A stretch of DNA of 45,966 nucleotides from an uncultured Opitutales bacterium. Its GTDB lineage: Bacteria > Verrucomicrobiota > Verrucomicrobiia > Opitutales > Coraliomargaritaceae. Location of the stretch: positions 1-45,966 of the forward strand of contig CALKBZ010000018.1 of the NCBI GenBank assembly GCA_937775295.1, in the 5' to 3' direction. Below the pieces are notes generated by a model, which was not told the origin of the DNA, searched no databases, and saw only the letters and a program-made list of their open reading frames with translations. The stretch's first letter is position 1. Each line of letters opens with the position of its first letter. Both the position numbers and the translations under genes were made by a program. This document shows, piece after piece, positions 16,729 through 26,032 of the stretch.

Positions 16729-18638
16729 GCTTTCCCGCTCTCTTGTGCGGCGATTAGGAGAGCTTTGCGTTCGCGGCGGTTCTTATCTTCGCCAAATGCA
16801 CTGCGCCAGTAGCGCCATGGTAAGTACAATAGGCAGATGAAAAAGATCTGGCTGGCGACAAAACCGATCATCCACCAGAAGCCACTACTGGTAAATCCAT
16901 AGGCATGTAAGCCAACGCCTAGTAGATTGGTGCCGAACCACGACCAGATAGTCACGATACTACCACAAATCGCCAAAGCCATGAGGCCGCGCTCTTTCAC
17001 GATCCCGCCCCAGCGTGCGTGTAGCACGATGGCACCCATAATCACGATCATGAGCGCGCCATTTTCTTTCGGATCCCAGCCCCAGAAGCGACCCCAGGAT
17101 TGGTCGGCCCAGATGCCACCGAGAATGGTGCCAACCAGACTAAACAACGTGGCAAAGCAGGTGATGCCATACACCATACTGCCAATGGATTTGGCCGATT
17201 CTTTACTGAAACGCTTGGAGAATAGCCCGAGCACAATGAAAATCAGTCCAAGTGCGCCGGCGAAAAACATCGCGGAGTAACCGAACGTGATTACAGTAAC
17301 GTGCGTTGCTAACCAGAAATTAGAGTCGAGCACTGCGCGCATCATTTCAAGTGTGTCGCCACTCATGGCTAGGTGGTGCGCAATGATGAGCGTACAGAAA
17401 CCGACTAGCGAAGCCATTGCCGCGCCGACCCCGTTCTTATAAAACTTTTCAAGAATCACACCAAGTAGCACAGCACCCCAACCGACAAACACTGCAGACG
17501 AGTAGAGATTCGTCACAAAAACACCGTAGCGTTCTTGGATGTACATGCGAGCGAATAGCCCTAAGGTGTGAATAGTAAAGGCTAGCAATAGCACCCAGAA
17601 TGCGGCCTTGGCAAGCGGCGCAGACCAGCGGAGCCATGAGATGCAGACGATCAGGAAGATCAGCACGTAGAGCTGCATCGAAAGGTAAAACGGCTGTGCT
17701 TGATTGAAGAGGCGCTCGAAGTGCACACGATTAATATCGTCCGGAAAATCACCGATAAAGCGTTGGCGTAATTCTTCGACGGTTTTATTGAACATGTCGG
17801 CTTGATCCAGTCGATATGACATCGTCAGGCTGGCGTAGCTGGTGACGTAAGGGCTGAGGTCATCGCCACTCATTACGTCGAGTAATTCCAAGCCGATATT
17901 TTTCCAGTCGTCGAGTGGATCGACGGGAGCCATTGGTGGCACGACACGGAAATAGGCGGTTTTCGAAAGTGTCAAATAATCGTCACCAAATTGAATGAAT
18001 TGCCTGAGCAGTTCGGCATCGTAGTCCTCACCCGCTTGCTGTTGACGCAGGGCCACGAGTCCTGGTGCGATACTGCTAATATAGCTCTGATATTCATCAA
18101 CGAGTCGATCAAGTCGCTCCGGGGGGCCGATTGGGTGCAGGGAGTGCATTACCCGATGGTAGAGCGTGAGGCCGTTGCTCAGATCGGCGATTTGTTGCTC
18201 GTAGGGACTACGTTTTTTCGGTTCAGAGTTGATCTCTTTGTAGAGCCGCATGATCTCATCGAAGTGCGGCAGTAGATCATTGAAGGCGTAGTGACGTTGG
18301 CCTTTTTGTGCGAGACCTGCGATGCCAAGATCGTCTGGAAACTCGATTTTGAACACGCGATAGGTGTCGGCCACTTCAGGACGCATTGTCAGATCCATGA
18401 ACCACTCGATCGGACTGAGTGTCACGCCTTCGGGGGTGATGACTTTTTGACGAGCAGCGAGCACCAGCAGCGTGTTACGCGCAACTGAGTCGAGCGGTTT
18501 GATGCGGCCGCCGACTTGCACCGGCAACTCGGAGAAGCTGGCTATATCAAAGTCCGAGGGGTTGGTGGCTGGCTTGAATCCCGATACGACGATGAGCGCA
18601 GCGATAATTAGGATCAGAGTGAAAGCGAATCTCTTCAT
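16725..18638 (-). CDS. ccsA: Cytochrome c biogenesis protein CcsA/ResC with long N-terminal domain
   Basis: 637 residues. One TM segment at the N-terminus is followed by about 290 residues of soluble periplasmic sequence, then multiple TM segments from about 325 onward. The C-terminal half has the haem-handling WWD motif (WGRFWGWDPKENGAL, about 510-525) and conserved His residues in IIAHHLAMS and GVGLHAYGF. CcsA with ResB forms the system II haem lyase that exports haem and attaches it to apocytochrome c. The start codon overlaps the resB stop as TAATG, implying translational coupling. The N-terminal extension resembles fused forms known in Bacteroidota and relatives. Confidence 0.88.
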   Translation of the reverse strand: MKRFAFTLILIIAALIVVSGFKPATNPSDFDIASFSELPVQVGGRIKPLDSVARNTLLVLAARQKVITPEGVTLSPIEWFMDLTMRPEVADTYRVFKIEFPDDLGIAGLAQKGQRHYAFNDLLPHFDEIMRLYKEINSEPKKRSPYEQQIADLSNGLTLYHRVMHSLHPIGPPERLDRLVDEYQSYISSIAPGLVALRQQQAGEDYDAELLRQFIQFGDDYLTLSKTAYFRVVPPMAPVDPLDDWKNIGLELLDVMSGDDLSPYVTSYASLTMSYRLDQADMFNKTVEELRQRFIGDFPDDINRVHFERLFNQAQPFYLSMQLYVLIFLIVCISWLRWSAPLAKAAFWVLLLAFTIHTLGLFARMYIQERYGVFVTNLYSSAVFVGWGAVLLGVILEKFYKNGVGAAMASLVGFCTLIIAHHLAMSGDTLEMMRAVLDSNFWLATHVTVITFGYSAMFFAGALGLIFIVLGLFSKRFSKESAKSIGSMVYGITCFATLFSLVGTILGGIWADQSWGRFWGWDPKENGALMIVIMGAIVLHARWGGIVKERGLMALAICGSIVTIWSWFGTNLLGVGLHAYGFTSSGFWWMIGFVASQIFFICLLYLPWRYWRSAFGEDKNRRERKALLIAAQESGKA

Positions 18639-19819
18639 TAGGTGGTGGCGCGTTTTTTGAGGAATTTAAAGAAATGCATGCCGAATTGGACGAGCATGCC
18701 GACACCCATTAGCAGTACGCTGACGTAGGGCAGGATCCAGCCTGGATTCCGCACGACTTGGAAAATCGAGGTGCGGTCGTCATTGGCGAAAGAGGCTTGA
18801 TAAAAGGTCAGGCCTTCGTAGCGCAGTGGGTGATTCATGTAGATCAGCGCTTTTTGATTTTTGGTGGTATCGTTGTGGCGCACCATCACTTCACTGGAGT
18901 AGTTGAAGGGGATCTCAGTACCAGGATATTTCTCGTGGGAGAAATCGAGTAACTCGACTGCGAATGGATAATAGTGGCGCTTCAGCCGGAGCACAATCTC
19001 CCAGCTTTGTTCGCCGAGCGTCACCATTTGCGGTGGGAAGCGATCGTCGATCACATTTGAAACCAACCAGATGCCGAGTGAACCCTCGGGGCCGAGCACT
19101 TCGACGTAAGCAGTGGCGGTGTTGATCTCATTCTCCGCATACGTAACCGCAGCCGGTGTGACGACGACATTCATCTTGACGGAGACACCTTGGTTGGCGG
19201 GAGAATCGACTGGTGCGGAACCTTCTTTGGCGCGGCCGATTTGTGCGTTTGGATAGTAGCTGATGGTGCGGATGGTCAGTGGACTATCTGGCACGAGGAC
19301 CGTTTTACCTGGTTTGAGCAGTGCAATGGGGATGCTGTGCACGGTGTCGAAATCGGGGTCCGCTCGGTCAATCAACACGAGCTCGTTGTTGCGATATTCT
19401 TGAGAGTAGTTACTGCTGGAGCCTTCATCGACGGGCATTTGACTTTCTTCAGACAGCACGTCGGTCAGCAACTCGCTAATGAGTAGCAGGATCAGTCCGA
19501 TGTGGATCAGGAAGATGCCGGCTTTCTTGGCGCTTAATGTAAACCGAGTGACGTGGGCGGCGATGAGGTTGACCAGCAGCATGCCGCCGAGCAGGTAGCC
19601 ACCAGGCATCGGAATGCGCAGCCAGTAGAGCTTATCGTATGCGATCCATGCTTCGGGGTAAGCCCAGACCGCTAGGGCGCTTTCGAAGTAGTCCTTCTGA
19701 GTTTTCCAGATGCCAGTTTCGACTTGTGCGAGTGTGCCAAAAAAAATCAGCACCATGGACAAAGAGAGCAGGACGACAGTAAGTCGTAGTGATGCAAAGA
19801 ATTGAAGCAACGCTTTCAT
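18638..19819 (-). CDS. resB: ResB/Ccs1-like cytochrome c biogenesis protein
   Basis: 393 residues. N-terminal TM segment ASLRLTVVLLSLSMVLIFFG is typical of ResB (SLKLTIxLL...FGT), with the following QVETGIWKTQKDYF. Further TM segments lie near 70-90 and 100-115, a periplasmic domain of about 230 residues contains FNYSSEVMVRH and HPLRYEGLTFYQASF, and a final TM segment is near the C-terminus (PYVSVLLMGVGMLVQF). It is the partner of CcsA in system II. It lies 3 nt after the upstream lipoprotein gene and overlaps ccsA by 1 nt, so the three form one operon. Confidence 0.9.
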   Translation of the reverse strand: MKALLQFFASLRLTVVLLSLSMVLIFFGTLAQVETGIWKTQKDYFESALAVWAYPEAWIAYDKLYWLRIPMPGGYLLGGMLLVNLIAAHVTRFTLSAKKAGIFLIHIGLILLLISELLTDVLSEESQMPVDEGSSSNYSQEYRNNELVLIDRADPDFDTVHSIPIALLKPGKTVLVPDSPLTIRTISYYPNAQIGRAKEGSAPVDSPANQGVSVKMNVVVTPAAVTYAENEINTATAYVEVLGPEGSLGIWLVSNVIDDRFPPQMVTLGEQSWEIVLRLKRHYYPFAVELLDFSHEKYPGTEIPFNYSSEVMVRHNDTTKNQKALIYMNHPLRYEGLTFYQASFANDDRTSIFQVVRNPGWILPYVSVLLMGVGMLVQFGMHFFKFLKKRATT

Positions 19820-19822
19820 GGT

Positions 19823-20470
19823 TTAGTGAGCGTGGTCTTCGATTTGGATCGAATCGAGGAATTGCTTCATGGATGATTCGTTTGCAAGCACGGTGGAAGT
19901 GTCGCCTAGCATTTTAACAAACCAGGTGCTACCATGAAAGGGCAGGAGTGCGCCGAGGATACTTTGCGTTTCGCCTTCGAGACGCACGTAGAGTCCGCGG
20001 TGTGCTGAGATGTCATAACTTGTAGTAAAGGCGGGCAAGTCTTCGTCCGTGGCTGCTTCGAGGCCGACTTGACCACGCCAGCGGTTAATGTTGGCGAGGC
20101 GTCCGCCGACATCGCCAGGGAATGTGAGGATGGTGATTTCGGCGCTGCCAGTGTCGGTGGTGACTTTGAGGTTCGCTTTACGGATGCCACTTGCGGCGAG
20201 TTTTTCCCAGCCTTCAGGAGTGGTGAAGTTGACCTCGCCAGCTTCGTTGGCCGCTTGTTGCATGCCGGGCAGCACATTCATCTTACTTGGGGTGCTTTTT
20301 TCGGGCGTGGTTACGGCTGCCATCGTTGGCATCGTGTCGGCGCGTTGCTCCTTCGGGATTTTGTAGGTCACGGGTTGCGCTTGATCACAACCGCTCAAGC
20401 AAAGTGCTGCGATGCCGGCCAATATAAGTGGCAGGCGTTGCAGGTTACAGTGGTGGATTCGCGAAGTCAT
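19823..20470 (-). CDS. Lipoprotein of unknown function in the resB-ccsA operon
   Basis: 215 residues with a lipoprotein signal; lipobox CLSGC places the acylated cysteine at C28. The mature part has a Thr/Pro-rich linker, then a domain with FTTPEGWEKLAASGIRKA, ITILTFPGDVGG, NINRWRGQVGL, and the C-terminal FHGSTWFVKMLGD. The last part resembles periplasmic domains that bind or assess small ligands, but no family was recognised with certainty. Its position 3 nt before resB suggests a role linked to cytochrome c maturation or an accessory envelope function. Confidence 0.75.
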   Translation of the reverse strand: MTSRIHHCNLQRLPLILAGIAALCLSGCDQAQPVTYKIPKEQRADTMPTMAAVTTPEKSTPSKMNVLPGMQQAANEAGEVNFTTPEGWEKLAASGIRKANLKVTTDTGSAEITILTFPGDVGGRLANINRWRGQVGLEAATDEDLPAFTTSYDISAHRGLYVRLEGETQSILGALLPFHGSTWFVKMLGDTSTVLANESSMKQFLDSIQIEDHAH

Positions 20471-20532
20471 ATAATTGTAAATAGGTGCAAGTAAGCTTCG
20501 ATTTAGTCAACTGTACGAACATTTCTATTCTT

Positions 20533-20557
20533 CAGGCTAATCGCAATGATTAGCCTG
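20533..20557 (-). other. Perfect hairpin downstream of ychF
   Basis: CAGGCTAATC and GATTAGCCTG form a perfect 10-bp stem around GCAAT, about 40 nt after the ychF stop. There is no T-run on either strand, so it may be a 3' stabilising stem, an atypical terminator or a protein-binding dyad. Confidence 0.5.
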
Positions 20558-20595
20558 GCGCGAAATGAAACGGCCGTGCGAAATCGAGAAGTCGC

Positions 20596-21699
20596 TTACT
20601 TGTTGAAGCGGAAAAGTGTCACGTCGCCGTCTTTAAATTCGTATTCTTTGCCTTCGAGTCGGTATTTGCCTGCTTCGCGTGCTTTGGCAACGTTGCCAGC
20701 TTCGATCAAATCGTCGTAGGCGACCACTTCAGCTTTAATGAAACCTGATTCGAAGTCGGTATGGATGACACCAGCACATTGCGGTGCTTTCATGCCTTTT
20801 TTGAAAGTCCATGCACGCACTTCTTGTACGCCCGCAGTGAAGTAGGAAGCGAGGCCGAGTAGATCGTAGGTCGCACGAATGAGGAGCGACACGCCGGAAT
20901 CCTGTACGCCGAGTGATTCGAGATACTCTGAGGCTTCTTCGTCGTCAAAGTCGATTAGCTCGGCTTCGACGGAAGCTGAAACGACGCAAGTGCCTGCACC
21001 GTGGTGCTCATGGGCAAATTTCTCGACGGCGGTGACGTAGGCATTGCCCGAGTAGTCGGCGAGGTCTGATTCGGCAACATTGCAGGCATAGAGCACTGGT
21101 TTTGCTGAAAGTAGGCAAAGGCGCTTGAGCGCGGCCTGTTCGTCGTCCGATAAGTCGAGCGTGATCGCTGGCTTGGTCTCGTTCAGGTGTGGCAGCAGGC
21201 GCTCGATGAGTGCGACGTTTTCGGCGGCTTCTTTATCGCCACCGCGCGCTTTCTTTACGAGCTTATCTTGTTGGCCTTCAAGCGAGGTGATGTCGGCGAG
21301 GATGAGCTCAGTGTTGATCACTTCGATATCACGCAGTGGGTCAATCCCGGACAAGGTGTGGATGATGTCGTCGTCGTCGAAACAACGCACGACGTGCACG
21401 ATGGCATCGACCTCGCGGATGTTGGCGAGGAACTTGTTCCCAAGGCCTTCCCCCTTGCTGGCGCCAGCGACGAGGCCGGCGATATCGACGAACTCAATCG
21501 CCGCAGGAATGACCTTATTCGTCTTGGAGATCTCACGCAGAGGCTCTAGGCGGCTGTCCGGCACTTGAACGACGCCCACGTTCGGGTCGATCGTGCAAAA
21601 CGGATAGTTTGCCGACTCCGCCTTACGTGTGCGCGTAAGAGCGTTGAATAGTGTACTTTTGCCCACATTGGGGAGACCTACGATACCAGCTTGAAGCAT
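20596..21699 (-). CDS. ychF: Redox-regulated ATPase YchF (Obg family)
   Basis: 367 residues. The P-loop GLPNVGKST is at 8-16, followed by a switch region with [19 protein letters not shown]. The nucleotide-specificity loop reads NVAE instead of the GTPase NKxD, the mark of ATP preference in YchF. A C-terminal TGS domain begins at [17 protein letters not shown] and ends at [14 protein letters not shown]. YchF binds ribosomes and is linked to stress responses. It sits upstream of the lipoprotein-resB-ccsA operon on the same strand but is separated by about 125 nt and a hairpin. Confidence 0.95.
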   Translation of the reverse strand: MLQAGIVGLPNVGKSTLFNALTRTRKAESANYPFCTIDPNVGVVQVPDSRLEPLREISKTNKVIPAAIEFVDIAGLVAGASKGEGLGNKFLANIREVDAIVHVVRCFDDDDIIHTLSGIDPLRDIEVINTELILADITSLEGQQDKLVKKARGGDKEAAENVALIERLLPHLNETKPAITLDLSDDEQAALKRLCLLSAKPVLYACNVAESDLADYSGNAYVTAVEKFAHEHHGAGTCVVSASVEAELIDFDDEEASEYLESLGVQDSGVSLLIRATYDLLGLASYFTAGVQEVRAWTFKKGMKAPQCAGVIHTDFESGFIKAEVVAYDDLIEAGNVAKAREAGKYRLEGKEYEFKDGDVTLFRFNK

Positions 21700-21950
21700 A
21701 GCGCTAAGAAAATGCGAAGGGGCCGCTCGGGTGCAATATTAAAGCGTCAGCGAATATTGCGTAAGAAGTCCCTTTGTTTGACTTTGAGCGCAGTGGATTC
21801 GTGCTCGATAAGACTCAATCCCGTCGCTGGATGGATAATTTGTTAAGCAATGCGGTTAGGTATTCGTCTTTTTGCTCTTTTATTTGAGCAAGCCAACGGG
21901 ATCTTTAAAATAGTTATCGAATATGAAGGTCCGGTATTTCGGAGGATAAA

Positions 21951-22151
21951 ATGCATAAGTTGTTTACTCATTTCGGAAAGGCGTTGGTCCAGTCGACTGG
22001 CCCTGAGACTAGTACGGCAATCGGTCTCGCAATCGGTGAAGAGATCGCTGAGCTATATTGTGGCAAAATGTATACCGAGAATCCCGAGGGTCGAGTTGGC
22101 GCACGTTTCACTATCGAACTGGATATGCAGGTGCTTGCTGTTTACGCCTAG
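21951..22151 (+). CDS. Small hypothetical protein
   Basis: 66 residues (MHKLFTHFGKALVQSTGPET at the start). It has one of the better ribosome binding sites in the window: GGAGG, then 5 nt, then ATG. The sequence is mixed and not low-complexity, with no TM segment and no recognised family. It is isolated, 250 nt from the divergent ychF start. The real evidence for coding is the RBS and plausible composition only. Confidence 0.5.
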   Translation: MHKLFTHFGKALVQSTGPETSTAIGLAIGEEIAELYCGKMYTENPEGRVGARFTIELDMQVLAVYA

Positions 22152-22218
22152 CAAAGTGGCGTTAATGATAGGGTGGCTGCTCAGATGCCCGCTTTAAACG
22201 GGTTCATCATTGATTGCT

Positions 22219-22278
22219 AGGAAAGTCTCGATTGAGACGAAAGGCCGTTTCATCTGAGAGGCAACGGGTTCCTTTTTT
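22219..22278 (+). terminator. Possible structured RNA or terminator after the small ORF
   Basis: An outer AGGAA (22219-22223) / TTCCT (22269-22273) pairing encloses a perfect GTCTC-GATT-GAGAC hairpin and a second GC-rich segment, followed directly by a T-run (22273-22278). It lies about 70 nt after the 66-residue ORF. A compact multi-stem terminator is the simplest reading. Confidence 0.35.
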
Positions 22279-22308
22279 GGGAGCTGTTTTGAGCCATTGA
22301 GTGCGATA

Positions 22309-22375
22309 GGAGTGTGGGCGATTCGCCTACATCCATCTTGTGTTGCTGCAAAGTAGGGCGATTCGCCCTCGCTCC
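22309..22375. repeat. REP-like doublet in inverted arrangement (REPIN-like)
   Basis: GGAGTGTGGGCGATTCGCCTAC (22309-22330; each arm self-complementary around GGCGA-T-TCGCC) is followed after 22 nt by GTAGGGCGATTCGCCCTCGCTCC (22353-22375). The reverse complement of the second is near-identical to the first, giving a head-to-head pair of short palindromes. Confidence 0.6.
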
Positions 22376-22686
22376 TTTACCTTTTCGCTCTTATCGATGA
22401 TAAGCCCTTTTTAAACAAGATTACAAAGGTATTTCAGCTAACTGAAGCAACACTAACTATAACGGGCTAAGCACGAGTGTGCGTATTGCTATAATACTGA
22501 TAAAAGTAGATTTAATCAGTACGCAAAAGGCGTACCTCCCATTTTAATAAATTCAAATGGTAAAAACCAAGGGTCGTGCATTTTAGTCAAAAAGTTCTCG
22601 GCACATTGGGAGTTGCGCACCCGCACGACTGTTCCGTGCAGATGTGGTTGAATTCACTGTAATATTAATTATAACCTGTAGATAAT

Positions 22687-24159
22687 ATGAGTCATCAACC
22701 TAGTTGGAAAATAGAGAGTAATAATAAGCTCACCAGCCAAACGGCAATAAAGGCCTTGCGACGCAAACTGCCGGGACGTGTTTTTGTAGATAAAAAAAGC
22801 TGCTTTGATGCGTCGTTAGATAACCTGCGTCTTTCGTTTTTGCCTGATGCGGTGGTAAAAGTGCAAACCGCTACCGAGGTTGGTGCGGTGCTCAAGCTCG
22901 CTCATAAATATACGATTCCCGTGACTGCCCGAGGTGCCGGTTCGTCTGCGACAGGCTCGACTGTGCCCCTGCACGGAGGCTGGGTCCTAGATGTCTCGGC
23001 ACTCGATGACATTAAGATAGATACGGTGTCTCGCATGGTGACGGTCGGTGCGGGCGCGGTTACTTCTCAAATACAAGATCAAGTCGAAGCGGTGGATCTG
23101 TTTTATCCGCCAGACCCGTCGTCGAAGAAATACTCCACTATCGGCGGCAATATTGCCTGCAATGCAGGTGGTCTGAGGTGCGTGAAGTATGGTGTGACCC
23201 GCGACTATGTGCTCGGGCTCGAAGGTTTTTATGCCAATGGCAGTCCTTTTAAATTAGGCCTAGCACTGAAGAAATACGTGTCTGGTCTGAATCTTCGGGA
23301 TTTGTTGATTGGCTCAGAGGGGACCCTGGGCGTGATCACTGCCGCGACATTGAAGCTTATTCCGAAACCCCAGAAGCGCTGGACTGGCATGTTCGCGTTC
23401 AAGTCCGAAGCGGCGGCACTCAAGGCCGTGGTGGCTCTATTCGATGCTGGGCTCAATCCGTCGATCCTCGAATTCCTCGATCGTCAATCAGTGACGTGTG
23501 CGGAGCGCTACACCGGTAATTTAATTTTCGACGATTGCCCGCGCGCATCGATTCTACTGATCGAAGTGGATGGACGCCCAACTGAGGTGCGCGAGCAACG
23601 CACCCGATTGCTAGAGTTCATGGAAAGCCGCGCGCTGGCGCATCGTGAGGCTCGCACCGAAGCCCAGGCAGAAGCGCTGTGGCAGGTGCGGCGTACCTGT
23701 TCACAATCGATGTTCTCGATTGCCGATACCAAACTAAACGAAGACGTCGTGGTGCCGATTCAAAAGCAAGCAGAGCTTATCCGATATACCATCGCGTTGA
23801 AGAAAGAGATCGGCCTGGCTACGCCGACTTTCGGCCACGCCGGTGACGGCAACCTGCATGTGCATATTATGTATGATCGCTCAAATGCTGCAGATGCAGT
23901 CAAGGCCAAGGTCGGCATCAAAAAGCTCATGCAAAAAGTGGTTGATCTAGGTGGCGTTATTACCGGCGAGCATGGAGTGGGCTTGGCGAAAGCGCCGTTC
24001 ATGGAACTGCAGCACAGCAAGGCTGAGATCGCTGCGATGCGAGCGGTAAAAGATGCGCTCGACCCGAAGGGAATTCTCAATCCTGGTAAGATCTTTGAGC
24101 CTTTCGAGGTGTGGGATCACAAACCTGTGCAGGTGAAGTTGCCTTGGGATCACCGCTAG
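22687..24159 (+). CDS. FAD-linked oxidase, glycolate oxidase GlcD / D-lactate dehydrogenase type
   Basis: 490 residues. An N-terminal PCMH-type FAD domain contains VPVTARGAGSSATGSTVPLH and the YSTIGGNIACNAGGLRCVKYG stretch (quoted in parts), with LIGSEGTLGVIT. A C-terminal FAD-oxidase domain has the metal/substrate region TFGHAGDGNLHVHIMYD and ITGEHGVGLAKAPFM. Family members oxidise 2-hydroxy acids such as glycolate or D-lactate; the substrate is not determined by sequence alone. No GlcE or GlcF genes are adjacent, so a single-subunit D-lactate dehydrogenase-like enzyme is possible. The start lacks a clear Shine-Dalgarno sequence. Confidence 0.88.
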   Translation: MSHQPSWKIESNNKLTSQTAIKALRRKLPGRVFVDKKSCFDASLDNLRLSFLPDAVVKVQTATEVGAVLKLAHKYTIPVTARGAGSSATGSTVPLHGGWVLDVSALDDIKIDTVSRMVTVGAGAVTSQIQDQVEAVDLFYPPDPSSKKYSTIGGNIACNAGGLRCVKYGVTRDYVLGLEGFYANGSPFKLGLALKKYVSGLNLRDLLIGSEGTLGVITAATLKLIPKPQKRWTGMFAFKSEAAALKAVVALFDAGLNPSILEFLDRQSVTCAERYTGNLIFDDCPRASILLIEVDGRPTEVREQRTRLLEFMESRALAHREARTEAQAEALWQVRRTCSQSMFSIADTKLNEDVVVPIQKQAELIRYTIALKKEIGLATPTFGHAGDGNLHVHIMYDRSNAADAVKAKVGIKKLMQKVVDLGGVITGEHGVGLAKAPFMELQHSKAEIAAMRAVKDALDPKGILNPGKIFEPFEVWDHKPVQVKLPWDHR

Positions 24160-24191
24160 TTTATTTAAAATCAAAATTATTGGATTAAAAC

Positions 24192-24512
24192 ATGCATGAC
24201 ACTTTGTTAATCGGTTGGACGACGGTGGATTCTGAAGCCGCAGCTCGGCGCCTCGGCAATGTTTTGGTGACGACAAGGCTCGCCGTTTGTGTGCAGATTG
24301 ATGCGAGTGTGGAGTCGGTCTATCTTTGGGAAGGTGCAGTTCAGTCTACGAGGGAATGGCGGCTGATGGTGAAGTTCGCTGCAGCGCGTAGTGCCGAACT
24401 ACTAGCATATATCGAAGCGCAGCACCCTTACGATGTGCCGGAGTGGGTCGTCGTGCGCGCTGAGCAAGTAGCCCCCGCATATTTAAAGTGGGCCTTGGGC
24501 GAGGGTGAGTAA
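24192..24512 (+). CDS. cutA: CutA1 divalent-cation tolerance protein
   Basis: 106 residues with the CutA1 pattern: an N-terminal strand LLIGWTTVDSEAAARRLG, AVCVQIDASVESVYLWEGAVQ (quoted for its CVQ...S.Y.W core), EWRLMVKF, then the C-terminal HPYDVPEWVVVRA and YLKWAL. The fold is a ferredoxin-like trimer. The link to copper tolerance comes from E. coli genetics and its biochemical role is unsettled. It starts 32 nt after the GlcD-type gene and is likely co-transcribed. Confidence 0.93.
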   Translation: MHDTLLIGWTTVDSEAAARRLGNVLVTTRLAVCVQIDASVESVYLWEGAVQSTREWRLMVKFAAARSAELLAYIEAQHPYDVPEWVVVRAEQVAPAYLKWALGEGE

Positions 24513-24658
24513 GTCTTGTGACGCAGGTCAGCATACCCACGGAGCCGCGATATAAACCACTCACTACAAATAATTGAAGCGACTGGGTTTATCTCGTGGG
24601 GCATGTAATTTCAATGTGCTCACTTGACCTAAGAGAGGGACAACGCAAATTAGGTCGC

Positions 24659-26032
24659 ATGTTAGATCCAATCGAAGCTCTTAAAGAATATATTCGTTTT
24701 CCCTCCGTTTCGACGGACCCCGCGTATGCGGATGGCTTGAAGGGCGCGCGTGAATATGCCACTGGCCTGCTAGAGGAGATTGGCTTCACGGTCGAAGTCG
24801 TGGAGACCGCGCTGCACCCGATTCTTTTTGCAGAACGCTTCGGTGATCCGGCATGGCCGCATATTGCAATCTACGGGCACTACGATGTGCAACCTGCAGA
24901 TCCGTTTGAGCTCTGGTCCAGTGCCCCGTTCGAACCCGAGGTGCGTGAGGGGCGTATTTATGGTCGTGGCACTGCGGATAACAAGGGACCGACAATCGTT
25001 CATATGTCGGCACTTGCTCGTGTGTTGGCGAAGCATCCAGATCTGCCACTCAACATTACTTATGTGATCGAAGGGGAGGAAGAGATTGGCAGCCCGAGCA
25101 TGCCGAAGTTTTTTGATTCGTATGCCGAGCGCATCTCTAAGGCAGACTTTATCCTTGTCTCTGATACCGGTAGCCCAAATGCCGAGCAGCTGGTTATTAC
25201 TACCGCGTTGCGTGGCCTAGTTGATTTGGAAATTAAAGTGCGTGGGCCGAAGAGTGACTTGCACTCCGGTATCCATGGCGGCGCGGTCTATAATCCCTTA
25301 CAAGCGTTGATGGAAATTTGCGCGGCGCTACACAATCCCGATGGCAGTGTGAATGTGCCTGGGTTTTATGACGACGTGCTGCCGGTTTTGGAGTGGGAAC
25401 GCGAAGAATTGAAACGCTATCCAGAAACCGTCGAGAGCTATCAGGCGATGCTCGATGTACCGGCATTTTACCCAGCCAACGGCCTCTCGCCGCTCGAAGC
25501 CGTGCGCTTCGGCCCGACGCTTGAATTTAATGGTATCGGAGGGGGTTACCAAGGCAAAGGTTCGAAGACAGTGATCGCCAGTGAGGCATTTGCTAAAGTC
25601 ACTTGCCGCTTAGTTGCGAATCAAGACCCGCACAAGACACAGGATCAAGTCGTCGCTGCAATTGAAGCGCTGTGCCCCGCAGGTGTGACGCTGAATGTGC
25701 GTCGCGGCCCAGTGGCAGAAGCCTATCTTGCAGTGCCGCCGGAGCGCCCAAATACACCGGCAGATCAACCGGCAGCCTTGGCACGTGCTTTCAAGTCTGC
25801 GGATCGTGCGATTGAGCAATGCTTCGGCAATGCGCCGATTTATTTGCGTGAGGGGGGCAGCATTCCAGTGATTGCCGATTTTAATAAACGCGCGGGATTG
25901 GATGCCTTGATGATTGGCCTGTTTACGCCGATTGATAATTTGCACGCGCCAGACGAGGGCTTCGATTTGAAGCTGATGGAAAATGCGATCACCGCTTTTG
26001 AGCAAATATTCTGCGATATCGCAGGCGTGTGA
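24659..26032 (+). CDS. M20-family metallopeptidase (dipeptidase / CNDP-like)
   Basis: 457 residues from the ATG at 24659; a GTG at 24596 would add 21 unrelated residues. Zinc ligands are seen in YGHYDVQPADP (His and Asp), GTADNKGP (bridging Asp), EGEEEIGSPSM (catalytic Glu plus zinc Glu) and VSDTG. The dimerisation domain starts around DLHSGIHGGAVYNP, and the final His is in IDNLHAPDEGF. The order matches cytosolic non-specific dipeptidases and other M20 enzymes that act on small peptides or amides. The frame stays open about 84 codons past the TGA. Confidence 0.9.
   Translation: MLDPIEALKEYIRFPSVSTDPAYADGLKGAREYATGLLEEIGFTVEVVETALHPILFAERFGDPAWPHIAIYGHYDVQPADPFELWSSAPFEPEVREGRIYGRGTADNKGPTIVHMSALARVLAKHPDLPLNITYVIEGEEEIGSPSMPKFFDSYAERISKADFILVSDTGSPNAEQLVITTALRGLVDLEIKVRGPKSDLHSGIHGGAVYNPLQALMEICAALHNPDGSVNVPGFYDDVLPVLEWEREELKRYPETVESYQAMLDVPAFYPANGLSPLEAVRFGPTLEFNGIGGGYQGKGSKTVIASEAFAKVTCRLVANQDPHKTQDQVVAAIEALCPAGVTLNVRRGPVAEAYLAVPPERPNTPADQPAALARAFKSADRAIEQCFGNAPIYLREGGSIPVIADFNKRAGLDALMIGLFTPIDNLHAPDEGFDLKLMENAITAFEQIFCDIAGV

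Larger units (their letters stand above)
22152..22686. other. 535-bp intergenic region with a structured element and REP doublet
   Basis: It holds a possible structured RNA or terminator at 22219-22278 and an inverted pair of REP-like hairpins at 22309-22375. From about 22380 to 22686 it is AT-rich and no ORF or hairpin is supported there. It must carry the promoter of the GlcD-type gene, but none was identified. Confidence 0.6.
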
